This document shows positions 1-8,614 of a stretch of 64,000 nt of DNA, one piece after another. The stretch covers positions 3,286,001 to 3,350,000 of the forward strand of contig NZ_CP022753.1 in NCBI RefSeq assembly GCF_002263495.1, in the 5' to 3' direction. The notes beneath the pieces were generated by a model, which searched no databases, was not told the origin of the DNA, and saw only the letters and a list, made by a program, of their open reading frames with translations. The stretch's first letter is position 1, and every line of letters begins with the position of its first letter. The translations under genes were made by a program, and so were the position numbers. The DNA is from Nocardiopsis gilva YIM 90087 (lineage in GTDB: Bacteria; Actinomycetota; Actinomycetes; Streptosporangiales; Streptosporangiaceae).

Positions 1-44
1 TCACCCTGGACGGCGGCCGCACCCTGTCCGCCGGCGTCTCCTGA
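1..44 (+). CDS. 3' end of an unidentified gene (partial)
   Basis: An open frame enters from the left edge and stops at TGA 42-44, reading TLDGGRTLSAGVS at its C-terminus. Too little is visible to assign a family. It runs in the direction of the DUF1918 gene that follows 146 bases later. Confidence 0.35.
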   Translation, partial: TLDGGRTLSAGVS

Positions 45-111
45 GGCCCCACCACACAAGTCCACACCGCCGCCACCGCACCGCGCGGTGCCCCAGGTCG
101 ATCGGACGTGT

Positions 112-121
112 GCATATATGC
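112..121. promoter_or_regulatory. Short perfect palindrome upstream of the DUF1918 gene
   Basis: GCATATATGC is a 10-bp perfect palindrome in otherwise GC-rich DNA, about 70 bases upstream of the DUF1918 start. It could be an operator. No regulator is assigned. Confidence 0.25.
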
Positions 122-190
122 CTTCCGACCATTGCAAACGCCGCTTGGCCAGCGAAGAATGGGGCATAACCGAGGGACCTTGGAGGCGCG

Positions 191-415
191 ATGAGAGCAC
201 GCATCGGAGACCGCCTGGTGGTCGAGGGCCCGCGCGATGACGTCCACCGCCGCACCGGCGTGGTGACCGAGGTCCGAGGCCGCGAGGGTGCACCGCCCTA
301 TCAGGTCCGCTGGCTGGACGAGGACGCGGACCACGAAGTCCTGGTCTATCCGGGACCGGACGCTCATATCGAAGAAGGCCCGGTCGGTGGTACCGCTGGC
401 CGATCCGGGCGCTAA
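191..415 (+). CDS. DUF1918 domain protein
   Basis: The 74-residue protein matches the small DUF1918 family of actinobacteria: an opening MRARIGDRLVVEG, then GREGAPPYQVRW and an acidic stretch ending LVYPGPDAHI. The fold is expected to be a small SH3-like beta barrel; the function is unknown. A GGAGG-type ribosome site lies about six bases before the ATG. It is followed after 18 bases by a DUF1876 gene, a pairing often seen in actinobacteria, so the two are probably co-transcribed. The last ten residues (VGGTAGRSGR) look like an unstructured tail. Confidence 0.85.
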   Translation: MRARIGDRLVVEGPRDDVHRRTGVVTEVRGREGAPPYQVRWLDEDADHEVLVYPGPDAHIEEGPVGGTAGRSGR

Positions 416-433
416 AAGGTGGAGGTGGGCTCA

Positions 434-709
434 ATGCACACCATGAAGCGGTGGAACGTGGACATCCTGCTATCCGAGGAGACCACCGAAGAATCCGCCC
501 GCACGTGGTGCGAGGCGGGGCTGGACTCCGAGGACGGGTCGAGTCTGCGCGGTCACGGCATGGCGCGCAAGCACCCTGCGGACGAAGACGTGCCTGAAAT
601 CGGCGACGAACTCGCGGTCTCGCGGGCACTGGCGGACCTCGCCCGGCAGCTGCGCCAGGTGGCGGCCGAGGACATCTCGGACCACACCGGGACCCCATGG
701 CGACCCTGA
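434..709 (+). CDS. DUF1876 domain protein
   Basis: The 91-residue protein carries the DUF1876 signature: an N-terminal strand (KRWNVDILLSEE), a central GLDSEDG...GHGMARKHPADEDVPEIGDELA, and a C-terminal helix ALADLARQLRQVAAEDI. The family has a dsRNA-binding-like alpha/beta fold and unknown function. ATG 434 is chosen because GGAGG at 421-425 lies eight bases upstream; a GTG at 419 has no ribosome site, and ATG 443 is a weaker alternative. It forms a likely two-gene unit with the DUF1918 gene. Confidence 0.85.
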   Translation: MHTMKRWNVDILLSEETTEESARTWCEAGLDSEDGSSLRGHGMARKHPADEDVPEIGDELAVSRALADLARQLRQVAAEDISDHTGTPWRP

Positions 710-810
710 CACCACGGCCCCGGACCTACGCCCGGGGTCACCACACCAACCCACCACGACGCTCGGCTGGACCACTCCAGCCGAGCGTTTGGCTTTGCGG
801 GTAGAGCCGG

Positions 811-900
811 GGGTCCCCTGGGCGGCCTTGTCCGTGCCCATCCCCCGACGTTCTGGGGTGAAAAGCGGCACCGAGGGCGGTGGGGCTGGGGCGCCGGTCC
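811..900 (+). repeat. Interspersed repeat, copy A (diverged)
   Basis: The copy shares GGGCGGCCTTGTC and, about 30 bases on, GGTGAAAAGCGGCACCGAGG with copies at 1001-1173, 15460-15631 and 16012-16097. It is less conserved between these two blocks than the others and lies in inverted orientation to copy B. Confidence 0.75.
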
Positions 901-1000
901 TCCGGCGGGTGCGGCGTGGCCGGGCGGTCGTCGGGGGCATGCGCGACGTGAAGCTTCCCTGCGGGGAGAGGAAGGCGGCACCGACGGCAGGTGGGGGTGA

Positions 1001-1173
1001 GTGCCGCCCTCGTCGCTCCGCCGGGGAGGTGCCCGGCGAGCAGGCCGCTGACGCTGGCGTTACCCCGCCGCACCTCTCAGGAGATCGGCGCCCTCAACCC
1101 CCTGCGCCCTCGGTGCCGCTTTTCGCCACAGGACACCGGAGAGACGAAATCCGACAAGGCCGCCCAGCAGACC
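1001..1173 (-). repeat. Interspersed repeat, copy B
   Basis: Read on the minus strand it starts GGTCTGCTGGGCGGCCTTG and stays closely similar to copy C (15460-15631) over about 170 bases, including the blocks CGAAAAGCGGCACCGAGG, CGGCGGGGTAACGCCAGCGT and GGAGCGACGAGGGCGGCA. No reading frame is conserved between the copies, so this looks like a non-coding repeat. Confidence 0.85.
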
Positions 1174-1202
1174 CAGGCCTCCGGCTCCGGACGTGACAGC
1201 GG

Positions 1203-1264
1203 TGATCACAGGGAAGGTCTCGATTCTGTCCGGTTTGTCGCCACAACTCCCGTGATCACTGCGG
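1203..1264. repeat. TGATCA-flanked palindromic element, copy 1
   Basis: GTGATCAC occurs at both ends of about 60 bases. The interior contains GATTCTGTCCGGTTTGTCG. The reverse complement of 15734-15798 has the same layout: TGATCA ends and an interior GATTCTGTCCGTTTTGCCG. The outermost bases differ between copies, but each copy keeps its own ends complementary (GTGATCAC here, ATGATCAT there). Confidence 0.7.
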
Positions 1265-1569
1265 TCAGGGGTGCGGACAGCGCTTTTCCACCCCCGGGCA
1301 CGCCGTGCCCACCCCGCAGACGACCGGCGGCCGGGAGCCCGCGGCCGTTGGCGCCGCGCCCATTGCGGGTCAGGGGCTGTCAGCGGTCACTGCCCCGGCG
1401 CGGGACCAGACCAGTCCTGTCTTGCTGGTCCACAGGGTGTAGCGATCCCCACACCACGCCCCGCAACCCCACGTCCGCCCCCTGTTCAGGAGGCTGCCGT
1501 CGGCCATTCGCCCGGCCAGCACCGGCCAATTGACTTTGGCGTGATCATGTCGCGGCAGACTCTGCCTCT

Positions 1570-2838
1570 ATGACCACCTCATCAGGTTCACAGGCGAAAC
1601 CCGCCCGAGTTCTGGGCATCGCCGACGCCGTGACGATCGGCGCCGGGGCCATGATCGGCGCGGGCGTCTTCGCTGTCTTCGCCCCCGCGGCGGCGTCCGC
1701 CGGGGCCTGGCTGCCTGTGGCCCTGCTCGTCGCGGCGGTGGTGGCCTACTGCAACGCCACCTCCTCCGCGCGCCTGGCGGCCGTCCACCCCGAATCCGGC
1801 GGCACCTATGTCTACGGGCGCGAACGCCTCGGCGAACTCTGGGGCTACCTGGCGGGGTGGGCGTTCGTCGTGGGCAAGATCGCCTCGTGTGCGGCGATGG
1901 CCCTCACCTTCGCCGCCTACGCGCTGCCCGGCTGGGAGCGTCCGGTGGCCATCGGCGCCGTGCTCGCGCTGACCGCCCTCAACTACCGGGGCGTGCGCAC
2001 ATCGGCCCGAATCACCCGATTCCTGCTGGCAGCCGTCCTCGCGGTCCTCGCCGCGGCCGTCGTGGCCGCCGCGGCCAGCGGACGGGCCGACGCCGCCGAA
2101 CTCTCGCTCGCGGGGGACTGGCCCGGCTCCTTCGGGCTGTTCGGCGCCGCCGGAATGCTGTTCTTCGCCTTCGCCGGATACGCCCGCATCGCCACGCTGG
2201 GTGGCGAGGTCCGCGACCCCGCCACCACGATCCCGCGCGCGATCACCATCGCCCTGGCCGGGGTCCTGGCCGTCTACCTGCTGGTGGGGGGCGCCGTCCT
2301 GATGGTGCTGGGCCGCGACCGGCTGGCCACCAGCTCCGCGCCCCTGGCCGACGCCATGGCCGCCGCCGGGTGGCCCGCCCTGGTGCCCGTGGTCGCCGTC
2401 GGCGCCGCCCTGGCCAGCCTCGGCGCGCTGCTGTCCCTGGTACTGGGGGTGTCGCGCACGGTCCAGGCGATGGCCGCCGACCGCCACCTGCCCCGCTACC
2501 TGGCCGCGATCCACCCGCGCTTCGGCGTCCCGCACCGCGCCGAGGTCGCGGTCGGCATCGTCGTCGCCCTGCTGGTGGCCGCGGTGGACCTGCGCGAGGC
2601 GATCGGGTTCTCGGCCTTCGGCGTGCTGGTCTACTACACCATCGCCAACGCCTCAGCGCTGCGCCTGGGTCCCGAAGAGAACCGGCCCCCGCTGCTGGTG
2701 CCTGTCGTGGGCCTGGCCGGGTGCGTGGTCCTGGCGTTCAGCCTGCCGCTCACCTCGGTGATCTCCGGGGCCGCCGTACTCGCCGTGGGCGCCGCCGTGT
2801 GGCTGGTCAGGGCGCGATGGGCGTCGCCAGCGCGGTGA
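1570..2838 (+). CDS. APC-family amino-acid permease
   Basis: This 422-residue integral membrane protein is an amino acid/polyamine/organocation (APC) transporter, probably amino acid-proton symport; the substrate is not predictable. After a short cytoplasmic start, the glycine-rich helix 1 reads TIGAGAMIGAGVFAVF, the family signature, and about eleven to twelve hydrophobic segments follow. Conserved loop features include ESGGTYVYGRERLG (residues 76-89) and the segment FFAFAGYARIATLGGEVRDPATTIPRAI, typical of helix 6 and the loop after it. Length is slightly short for the family. Its 3' end overlaps the convergent Nudix gene by 32 bases. Confidence 0.9.
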   Translation: MTTSSGSQAKPARVLGIADAVTIGAGAMIGAGVFAVFAPAAASAGAWLPVALLVAAVVAYCNATSSARLAAVHPESGGTYVYGRERLGELWGYLAGWAFVVGKIASCAAMALTFAAYALPGWERPVAIGAVLALTALNYRGVRTSARITRFLLAAVLAVLAAAVVAAAASGRADAAELSLAGDWPGSFGLFGAAGMLFFAFAGYARIATLGGEVRDPATTIPRAITIALAGVLAVYLLVGGAVLMVLGRDRLATSSAPLADAMAAAGWPALVPVVAVGAALASLGALLSLVLGVSRTVQAMAADRHLPRYLAAIHPRFGVPHRAEVAVGIVVALLVAAVDLREAIGFSAFGVLVYYTIANASALRLGPEENRPPLLVPVVGLAGCVVLAFSLPLTSVISGAAVLAVGAAVWLVRARWASPAR

Positions 2839-3655
2839 GGCCGCGCCGCGCCGTGGTCGACAGCCGCAGGTGCGGCAGGTCGTCGGGGGTGAACCAGGCG
2901 CAGTCGATCGTCGACCCGCCGGTCTCGGTCACCCGCAGCGGCTCCGGCTCGGCCACGTGCACGTGGAGGAACACCCACACCGAATAGATCTCGGTGTCCG
3001 AGCTTTCCGGCCCCATCTGGCCCGTGCGGTGGTGGCAGGCGATGGTGACCAGATCACCGGTGCCACCGCGCTGTCCGGTCTCCTCGAACAGCTCGCGCTC
3101 CAGCGCCGCCCGGACGTCCTCGCCGTCGTCGACCCCGCCACCAGGCAGGTGCCAGCATCCCGCCGCGGGAAACCCCGGCGCGATCTTGGACAGCAGGATG
3201 CGCCCGGCCGCGTCGGTGACGATCCCGTAACTGGCGAACCGCCGCAGGCTGGGCGTCGGCCGTTCCGGCTCCTCCTCCAGCAGTGCCCGGGCCGCCGGCA
3301 GAGCGGGCAGCGCCATCGCCCGCTCCAGGGGCAGGGTGGGCCGACCGGCCGCCTCCTGGGGGGTCAGCGGCGCGGTGTAGAACACCCGGTCGACGTGCAT
3401 CGGCACCGGCATCCCGGCCGCGTCGTGCACGGTGACGATCTCGCTGCGCACACCGTGGGGGACCAGCGCGGCACCGGGCGCCGCACCGCCCGCCCGGCGG
3501 GCGACCTCGGCGGGGTCCTCACCGAAGCGGACCCGCGCGCCGGGCAGCGCCCACCCGCCCTCGGGTGCCACCACGCCCACGGCCCGCCCCTCGGCGGTGC
3601 GCCCGACGAGATGGGCGCACACGCGGCGGGCCATGCCAGGCGCGGTGTCGCTCAC
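2807..3655 (-). CDS. Two-domain Nudix hydrolase
   Basis: The 282-residue protein has a complete Nudix box in its C-terminal half (GGGVDDGEDVRAAL then ERELFEETG), so it should hydrolyse a nucleoside-diphosphate derivative; the substrate is unknown. The N-terminal half has a second, degenerate Nudix-like region (GWALPGARVRFGEDPAEVARRAGG) lacking the catalytic REUxEE residues. GTG 3655 is the chosen start: its GTGA overlaps the TGA of the upstream HAD gene, a typical translational coupling. The 3' end overlaps the permease gene on the other strand by 32 bases. Confidence 0.85.
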   Translation of the reverse strand: MSDTAPGMARRVCAHLVGRTAEGRAVGVVAPEGGWALPGARVRFGEDPAEVARRAGGAAPGAALVPHGVRSEIVTVHDAAGMPVPMHVDRVFYTAPLTPQEAAGRPTLPLERAMALPALPAARALLEEEPERPTPSLRRFASYGIVTDAAGRILLSKIAPGFPAAGCWHLPGGGVDDGEDVRAALERELFEETGQRGGTGDLVTIACHHRTGQMGPESSDTEIYSVWVFLHVHVAEPEPLRVTETGGSTIDCAWFTPDDLPHLRLSTTARRGLTALATPIAP

Positions 3656-4407
3656 TGGGCCTCCACGCCAGGCGCGCCGATCGCGGCCGGGCCGGGGACA
3701 CCGGCCAGATGCAGCAGGTCGCTGAGGCCGCGGATGGTGGCCACCCCGGTGGCGTCCTCCCCGGCGTAGCGCTCGTGGCGGTCGAGCAGGACGGGCCGCA
3801 GCCCGGCGGCGCTGGACCCCAGCGCGTCGGTGCGCACGCGGTCCCCGACGTGCCAGCACTGCTGCGGCGCCACACCCATCTGGTGGCAGGCGCCGTGGAA
3901 GATCCGCGGGTCGGGCTTGGCCGAGCCCGCCGTGTCGGCACACACGATGGTTCTGAAGTGCTGGGTGATGCCCAGCACGGCGAGCTTCTCGCGCTGCATC
4001 GACTCCGCGCCGTTGGAGATGACGCCCAGCGCGATGCCGGCCGACGCCAGCGCGCCCAGCACGGGCTGGACGTCGGAGAACGGACGCCAGGCATGCCGGT
4101 GGGCGGCGAGGTACTGCTGGTAGAGCTCGTCGCAGTGCTCATCGGCGATCTGGGAGTGGCCCGCCTGCACGGCCAGCGCGCGCACACGCTCGCGCCGCTG
4201 CTCCTGCAGGGTGAGCCGCCCGTCGAGGTAGGCCCCGAACGAGATATCGGTCTGGACGTCCCACAGGCGGCGCGCCGCGTTGAAGTCGGGGTGGCCCAGC
4301 CTCTCCATGAGGGCGCGCAGACCCGCCGAGCTGGCCGCATAGTCGTCCAGCAAGGTGTCGTCGAGGTCGAAGAAGATCACCGTGGGGGTGGGGGTGGATT
4401 CCGGCAT
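3652..4407 (-). CDS. HAD-superfamily hydrolase
   Basis: The 251-residue soluble enzyme carries the four HAD motifs: DLDDTLLDD near residue 14 (two catalytic aspartates), SNG in the middle, KPDPRIF with the conserved lysine, and HVGDRVRTD for magnesium binding. An alpha-helical cap sits between motifs I and II, as in the HAD-IA group (phosphoglycolate phosphatase or haloacid dehalogenase-like). The substrate is unknown; a phosphatase is most likely. It is upstream of, and translationally coupled to, the Nudix gene, so the pair may act together in a clean-up reaction. Confidence 0.88.
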   Translation of the reverse strand: MPESTPTPTVIFFDLDDTLLDDYAASSAGLRALMERLGHPDFNAARRLWDVQTDISFGAYLDGRLTLQEQRRERVRALAVQAGHSQIADEHCDELYQQYLAAHRHAWRPFSDVQPVLGALASAGIALGVISNGAESMQREKLAVLGITQHFRTIVCADTAGSAKPDPRIFHGACHQMGVAPQQCWHVGDRVRTDALGSSAAGLRPVLLDRHERYAGEDATGVATIRGLSDLLHLAGVPGPAAIGAPGVEAQ

Positions 4408-4505
4408 CGTTCCTTAGTTTCCGTCGCATCCTGCACCAGCAGAAACATGCCCACGGTACCGGTCGTGCGCCGTCGCCGCGCGGCCGGGCGGCACCACGGG
4501 TGTGG

Positions 4506-5453
4506 TCAGGGCAGACGCTGGAACCACAGAAGCGAGGCTACAGCGGTGGCGAATGCGCTGAGCAACGCACCGAACACGAACCACGTCACAATCTCTTGGT
4601 GGACCGTTTCGGATCCCAGCGACGTCCCGATGTCCTCATAGACCCCGGTCAGTTCGGCCTCTGATGCGGCCTCATAGAAGTTGCCGTCGGTGCTCTGGGC
4701 GAGCCGCTCCAGCGCGCCCTTGTCGATGTTGGCCTCCACCGGCTGCCCGTTGATCTCGATGATCGAGGCGCCGGTGCCGAAGGCGATGGTGGAGACTGGC
4801 ACTTCGGCGTCGGCGGCGGCCCGCGACGCCGTGGTGATGGGGCGCCCGCTGGTGTTCTCCCCGTCCGACAGCAGCACGATCGCCGCCGGGGGCGGGTCCT
4901 GCCCGGCGTCCTCGTCAAAGGAACTGATGGCCTGCAGCGAGGTGAAGACCCCCTCGCCGATCGCGGTGCCCGGCGCCATCTGCAGGCCCTCGATGGAGTC
5001 GCTGATGGCCTGGTGGTCCTGGGTGGGGGAGGACACCACCCCCGCGGTGGCCGAGAACGCCACCAGGCCGACGTTGAAGCGGTCGGGGAGCGAGTCCACG
5101 AACCCCCGGGCGGACTCCTTGGCGGCGCTGATGCGGTCGGGCTCGATGTCGGCGGCGGCCATGGACGGAGAGACGTCGATGGCGACGATGATCGTGGCGC
5201 GCTCGCGCGGCACCTCCACGGGCATGGCCGGCCGCGCCATCGCCATGATCATCATCGCGACGGTCAGGAAGAACAGGGCGGCGCTGACGTGGCGCCGCCA
5301 GTTGGGCCGGTCCGGGGCCACCCGGTCCAGCAGGGCGAGGTTGGTGAACCGCACGGCGTACTCGCGTCGCCGGTACTGCGCCCAGACGTAGACGGCGATG
5401 AGGGCGGCCAGTGCCGACAGCAGCCACAGCCAGCCGACGGAGAGGAAGGTCAC
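4506..5453 (-). CDS. VWA-domain membrane protein (BatA-like)
   Basis: The 315-residue protein has two N-terminal membrane segments (WLWLLSALAALIAVYVW and AALFFLTVAMMIMAM), then a von Willebrand A domain with the MIDAS motif DVSPSMAAAD, a later TA(I)GEG loop and LLSDGENTSG, and a final membrane helix near the C-terminus. This is the layout of BatA/BatB proteins working with MoxR ATPases. GTG 5453 is chosen because AAAGGA precedes it at suitable distance. It is the third gene of a moxR-DUF58-VWA operon and probably displays a metal-dependent binding domain outside the membrane. Confidence 0.88.
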   Translation of the reverse strand: MTFLSVGWLWLLSALAALIAVYVWAQYRRREYAVRFTNLALLDRVAPDRPNWRRHVSAALFFLTVAMMIMAMARPAMPVEVPRERATIIVAIDVSPSMAAADIEPDRISAAKESARGFVDSLPDRFNVGLVAFSATAGVVSSPTQDHQAISDSIEGLQMAPGTAIGEGVFTSLQAISSFDEDAGQDPPPAAIVLLSDGENTSGRPITTASRAAADAEVPVSTIAFGTGASIIEINGQPVEANIDKGALERLAQSTDGNFYEAASEAELTGVYEDIGTSLGSETVHQEIVTWFVFGALLSAFATAVASLLWFQRLP

Positions 5454-5493
5454 CCGGGCGTCCTTTCTGTGGGGCGTGGTCGCGCGCGGCGCG

Positions 5494-6465
5494 TCACCGC
5501 GGTACCGCCGGGGTGTGCCGTGCGAGCCGATGGGCGGTACGCCGCTGCTCCACCACGAACCGGGCCATGTCCACGATCCAATCCCGGTCGGTCCGCAACA
5601 CCAGGTGGGGAACACCGCACCGGCGCAGCCCCGCCTGGACCGCGGCGCGCTGCGCCAGGGCCGCCGCACGGTAGTCGCGCCGGACCTTCGCGCTCACGTG
5701 GACCTCCCGGGTACGTCCGGACTCGGGGTCGGTCATCGCGACCAATCCTATGTCGGGCAGGTCGAGTTCGCGGGGGTCGATCACCTCCACGGCGAGCACT
5801 TGGTGGCGGACGGCCAGGCGCCGCATGGGGCGCTCCCACGGGGGTTCGGCGCCCGCCTCGGGCGGGGTGTCGAGGAAGTCGGAGATGACCACGCGCAGGC
5901 CGCGGCGCCCCCGGGTGCGGGAGAGGTCGTGCAGCGCGTCGGCGAACGTGGCGCCGCCGTCCGCCCCGGGCCGGGTGCGCGGTGCCGCGGCGACCGTGGC
6001 CAGCAGGGCCGGCAGCGCGGTCTTGCCGGAGCGGGCCGGCCAGCGCCGGATCTGCCCGCGATGCAGGAAGTGGGCGCCGAACCGGTCGCCCACCCGCTGG
6101 GTGAGGACGTTGACGGCGGCCAGGGCGCCGATCGCGATGTCGCGCTTCTCCTGGTGGCCGGTGCCGAAGTCCATGCTCGCCGAGAGGTCCAGCAGCGTCC
6201 AGCTCTCCAGCTCGCGGTCGGCCACCGGGTCGCGCACGTGCGGGGCGGTGGTGCGCGCGGTCACCGACCAGTCCATGAGCCGCACGTCGTCCTCACCGGG
6301 CTGGTACAGCCGCGCCTCGGCGGGCTCGCTGCCCGGCCCCAGGCGCAGCCCCAGGTGCTCGCCGTGCAGCAGCCCCTCCAGTCGGCGCACCACCCGCAGG
6401 TCCAGGCGCCGCAGCGCGGCGTGCAGTCGCGGGTCGAGTGCCGTGGGCGGCGGGTGTCCTCGCAC
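5494..6465 (-). CDS. DUF58 domain protein of the MoxR operon
   Basis: The 323-residue protein shows the DUF58 features: RRLEGLLHGEHLG, then YQPGEDDVRLMDWSVTART (residues 54-72), followed by a VWA-like half with TLLDLSASMDFG and VISDFLDTPPE. DUF58 proteins are partners of MoxR AAA+ ATPases with no known enzymatic activity; a role in maturing or assembling other proteins is inferred. The gene starts six bases after the moxR stop and ends 40 bases before the VWA gene, so all three are one operon. Confidence 0.88.
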   Translation of the reverse strand: MRGHPPPTALDPRLHAALRRLDLRVVRRLEGLLHGEHLGLRLGPGSEPAEARLYQPGEDDVRLMDWSVTARTTAPHVRDPVADRELESWTLLDLSASMDFGTGHQEKRDIAIGALAAVNVLTQRVGDRFGAHFLHRGQIRRWPARSGKTALPALLATVAAAPRTRPGADGGATFADALHDLSRTRGRRGLRVVISDFLDTPPEAGAEPPWERPMRRLAVRHQVLAVEVIDPRELDLPDIGLVAMTDPESGRTREVHVSAKVRRDYRAAALAQRAAVQAGLRRCGVPHLVLRTDRDWIVDMARFVVEQRRTAHRLARHTPAVPR

Positions 6466-6471
6466 GGTCGC

Positions 6472-7545
6472 CTACCGGGCGGCCATGGCGGTGTGCTCGC
6501 CGGTGGCGGGGTCGTCCCAGATCACCCGGGGCGGGGGGACGGTCGCCAGCACCCGGTCGACGACCTGGGTGGTGGAGACGCCGTCGGCCAGCGCGTCGAA
6601 GGTCAGGACCAGGCGGTGCGCCATGACGTCGCGCGCCAGCATCCGCACGTCCTCGGGCAGCACGTAGTCGCGGCCGCGGATGAGCGCCAGCGCACGCGCG
6701 GCGGCCACCAGGCCCAGCGTGGCGCGCGGGCTGGCCCCGATCTCCAGTACCCGACGCAGGTCGGGCATGCCGTACTCCTCAGGCTCCCGGGTGGCCATGA
6801 CGAGGCGCACCACATAGTCGGCGATGAGCTGGTGGACATGCACGCGCTCGGCGTCAGCCTGGAGTTCCAGCAGGGTGACGGGGTCGAGGACCTGGTGCGC
6901 CTCGGGCGGGGTGGTGCTCATCCGCCGCAGGATCTCCATCTCCTCGTTGGCCCGGGGGTGGGGCACCACGACCTTCATCAAGAACCGGTCGCGCTGGGCC
7001 TCGGGCAGCGGGTACACCCCCTCCGACTCCACCGGGTTCTGGGTGGCGATCACCACGAAGGGCTCGGGCAGCGGGTAGGTCGTGCCGCCCAGGGACACCT
7101 GCTTCTCCGCCATGACCTCCAGCAGCGAGGACTGCACCTTGGCCGGGGCGCGGTTGATCTCGTCGGCCAGCACGAAGTTGGCGAAGACCGGGCCCAGCTC
7201 CACATCGAACTGCTCGGTGGAGGGGTGGTAGATGCGGGTGCCCACGATGTCGGAGGGCACCAGGTCCGGGGTGAACTGCACCCGCGCGAACGACCCGCCG
7301 GTCACCTTCGCCAGCGTGGACACCGCCAGCGTCTTGGCGATGCCCGGTACCCCCTCCAGCAGGCAGTGCCCGCGCGCGATGAGGGCGACCATGGTGCGCT
7401 CCACCATCTGCTCCTGGCCGACGATGACCGTGGAGACCTCCTGCATCGCCGCGCGCAGCAGCCGGGTCGGCTCCCCGGCGGCCCCGTTGTCGGGCCGGGC
7501 GCGGCGAGCACCGTCGTGAGCGGGCAGGGGATCGGTATCCGGCAT
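6472..7545 (-). CDS. MoxR-family AAA+ ATPase
   Basis: The 357-residue cytoplasmic ATPase has Walker A GVPGIAKT, the Walker B region LADEINRAPAKVQSSLLEVM, sensor-1 ATQNP and the MoxR-specific YPLPEAQRDRFLMK. MoxR proteins act as chaperone-like remodellers for co-encoded VWA/DUF58 proteins, which follow directly here. ATG 7545 (MPDTDPL) is preferred over an upstream start at 7605 because conservation is expected only from about residue 30. It diverges from the pseudokinase gene at 7677, so the 130 bases between them should hold both promoters. Confidence 0.92.
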   Translation of the reverse strand: MPDTDPLPAHDGARRARPDNGAAGEPTRLLRAAMQEVSTVIVGQEQMVERTMVALIARGHCLLEGVPGIAKTLAVSTLAKVTGGSFARVQFTPDLVPSDIVGTRIYHPSTEQFDVELGPVFANFVLADEINRAPAKVQSSLLEVMAEKQVSLGGTTYPLPEPFVVIATQNPVESEGVYPLPEAQRDRFLMKVVVPHPRANEEMEILRRMSTTPPEAHQVLDPVTLLELQADAERVHVHQLIADYVVRLVMATREPEEYGMPDLRRVLEIGASPRATLGLVAAARALALIRGRDYVLPEDVRMLARDVMAHRLVLTFDALADGVSTTQVVDRVLATVPPPRVIWDDPATGEHTAMAAR

Positions 7546-7676
7546 CTGCGGCCCAGCCTTTCCACGAGCGGCGATATCCCGCCGGGTACGTTGATGGTGA
7601 CGCAACGGCGATGCTACCCGCTCGTGCTGGGATGAGAACGGCCATAGCGGGGCAATCGTGCGAAGGGGGTCCGCCC

Positions 7677-8450
7677 GTGCCCGTGCCGCTGCAGCAGACC
7701 GATCCGCGCCAGCTCGGCGCCTACCGGCTGAGCCACCGGCTCAGCCACGGTGCCGAAGGCGTCGTCTACCTCGCCCACGACCGCGACGGCCAGCCCGTCA
7801 GCGTCGCGATGCTCAGCGAGGGCGCGGCCGCCGACCCGGCCGCCCGCGACCGGTTCGCCGCCGCCGTCACGCAGGGGACCGGCGTCGGCACCGCCCCCCG
7901 GGTCCTGGCCGCCAACACCACCAACCCGGCCGCGTCCTGGGTCGCCGTACCGCACGCCCCCGGCCGGGCGGGCGCCGAGGCGTTCCTCGCCCCAGTCGCC
8001 GTCGGCGCGGGGGAGCACGACCCGGGAGCCCCGGACTACGCCCCGCACTGGGCCACCCGCTCCACCCCGGCCGCGGCCCGCTGGTCCGGCGCGGTGGGGC
8101 GCGATGCGGCCTCGGCCGCCGAGTCGACCTCCGACCGGCGCGTCGTGCTGGGCCTGCTGCTGGTGCTGTTGCTGTTCGTGGCCCTGCTGATCCTGCTCTA
8201 CCTGTGGCTGACCGGGCTGTCGGCGCAGGCCGGGGGAGCCGACGGAAAGCCGTTCCCGAGCGGGGGCTCGCCCTCCCCGACCGAGCCGAGCACCTCGCCC
8301 CGGCCCACCCATGAACCGTGGGTGAGTCCGGATCCGCGCGGGACCGGGCAGCCCACCGACGAACCGTCGCCCACCAGCGACGTCCCCACGGTGGACGTGG
8401 AGGACGAGGACTCCCCCGGCCTTCCGCCCGACCCGCGGGGGTGGGGCTGA
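7677..8450 (+). CDS. Membrane protein with truncated kinase-like N-terminus
   Basis: The N-terminal 100 residues resemble the N-lobe of an actinobacterial Ser/Thr kinase: RQLGAYRLSHRLSHG, then EGVVYLAHDRDGQPVSV, and ARDRFAAAV. The lysine usually found in VAVK is absent (VSVAML), and no HRD or DFG motif follows. After a short linker comes one strong transmembrane helix (LLLVLLLFVALLILLYLWL) and a proline/threonine/aspartate-rich extracellular tail. It therefore cannot be an active kinase; a binding or scaffold role is inference. GTG 7677 is chosen for the GAAGGGGG site before it. It is divergent from the MoxR operon. Confidence 0.7.
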   Translation: MPVPLQQTDPRQLGAYRLSHRLSHGAEGVVYLAHDRDGQPVSVAMLSEGAAADPAARDRFAAAVTQGTGVGTAPRVLAANTTNPAASWVAVPHAPGRAGAEAFLAPVAVGAGEHDPGAPDYAPHWATRSTPAAARWSGAVGRDAASAAESTSDRRVVLGLLLVLLLFVALLILLYLWLTGLSAQAGGADGKPFPSGGSPSPTEPSTSPRPTHEPWVSPDPRGTGQPTDEPSPTSDVPTVDVEDEDSPGLPPDPRGWG

Positions 8451-8565
8451 ACATCCGTTCGCACGACGTCATCGCCTTATCGCCTGGTGTGTCCACTCCT
8501 GGCCCCCGCGCCGCAGGCACCCCGGGCGCCACGCCCCCTCTGGCCCCCGGGTGCGGGGCGGGATA

Positions 8566-8579
8566 GGTTCGGCTGAACC
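8566..8579. promoter_or_regulatory. Inverted repeat upstream of the FecCD-type gene
   Basis: GGTTC-GGCT-GAACC lies 36 bases before the ATG of the FecCD-type gene. It resembles an iron-regulator (IdeR/DtxR) box, but the spacing is one base too long compared with the usual GGTTAGGCTAACC core, so the assignment is weak. Confidence 0.25.
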
Positions 8580-8614
8580 AGCGCACAACCCGAATCGAGG
8601 GAGAAAGGGCGGCG

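Larger units (their letters stand above)
710..1569. other. Gene-free stretch with interspersed repeats
   Basis: No convincing coding frame is seen in these 860 bases. The stretch holds two inverted copies of an interspersed repeat (811-900 plus, 1001-1173 minus) and a TGATCA-flanked element (1203-1264), described separately. The last 50 bases probably carry the promoter of the permease at 1570: TTGACT at 1530 resembles a -35 box, but no good -10 follows, and no ribosome site precedes the ATG, so a leaderless start is possible. Confidence 0.6.

Noticed and set aside
8566-8579. Bona fide IdeR/DtxR iron box before the FecCD-type gene
   Set aside because: The arms match in part, but spacing is one base off and flanking consensus bases are missing; kept only as a weak site.
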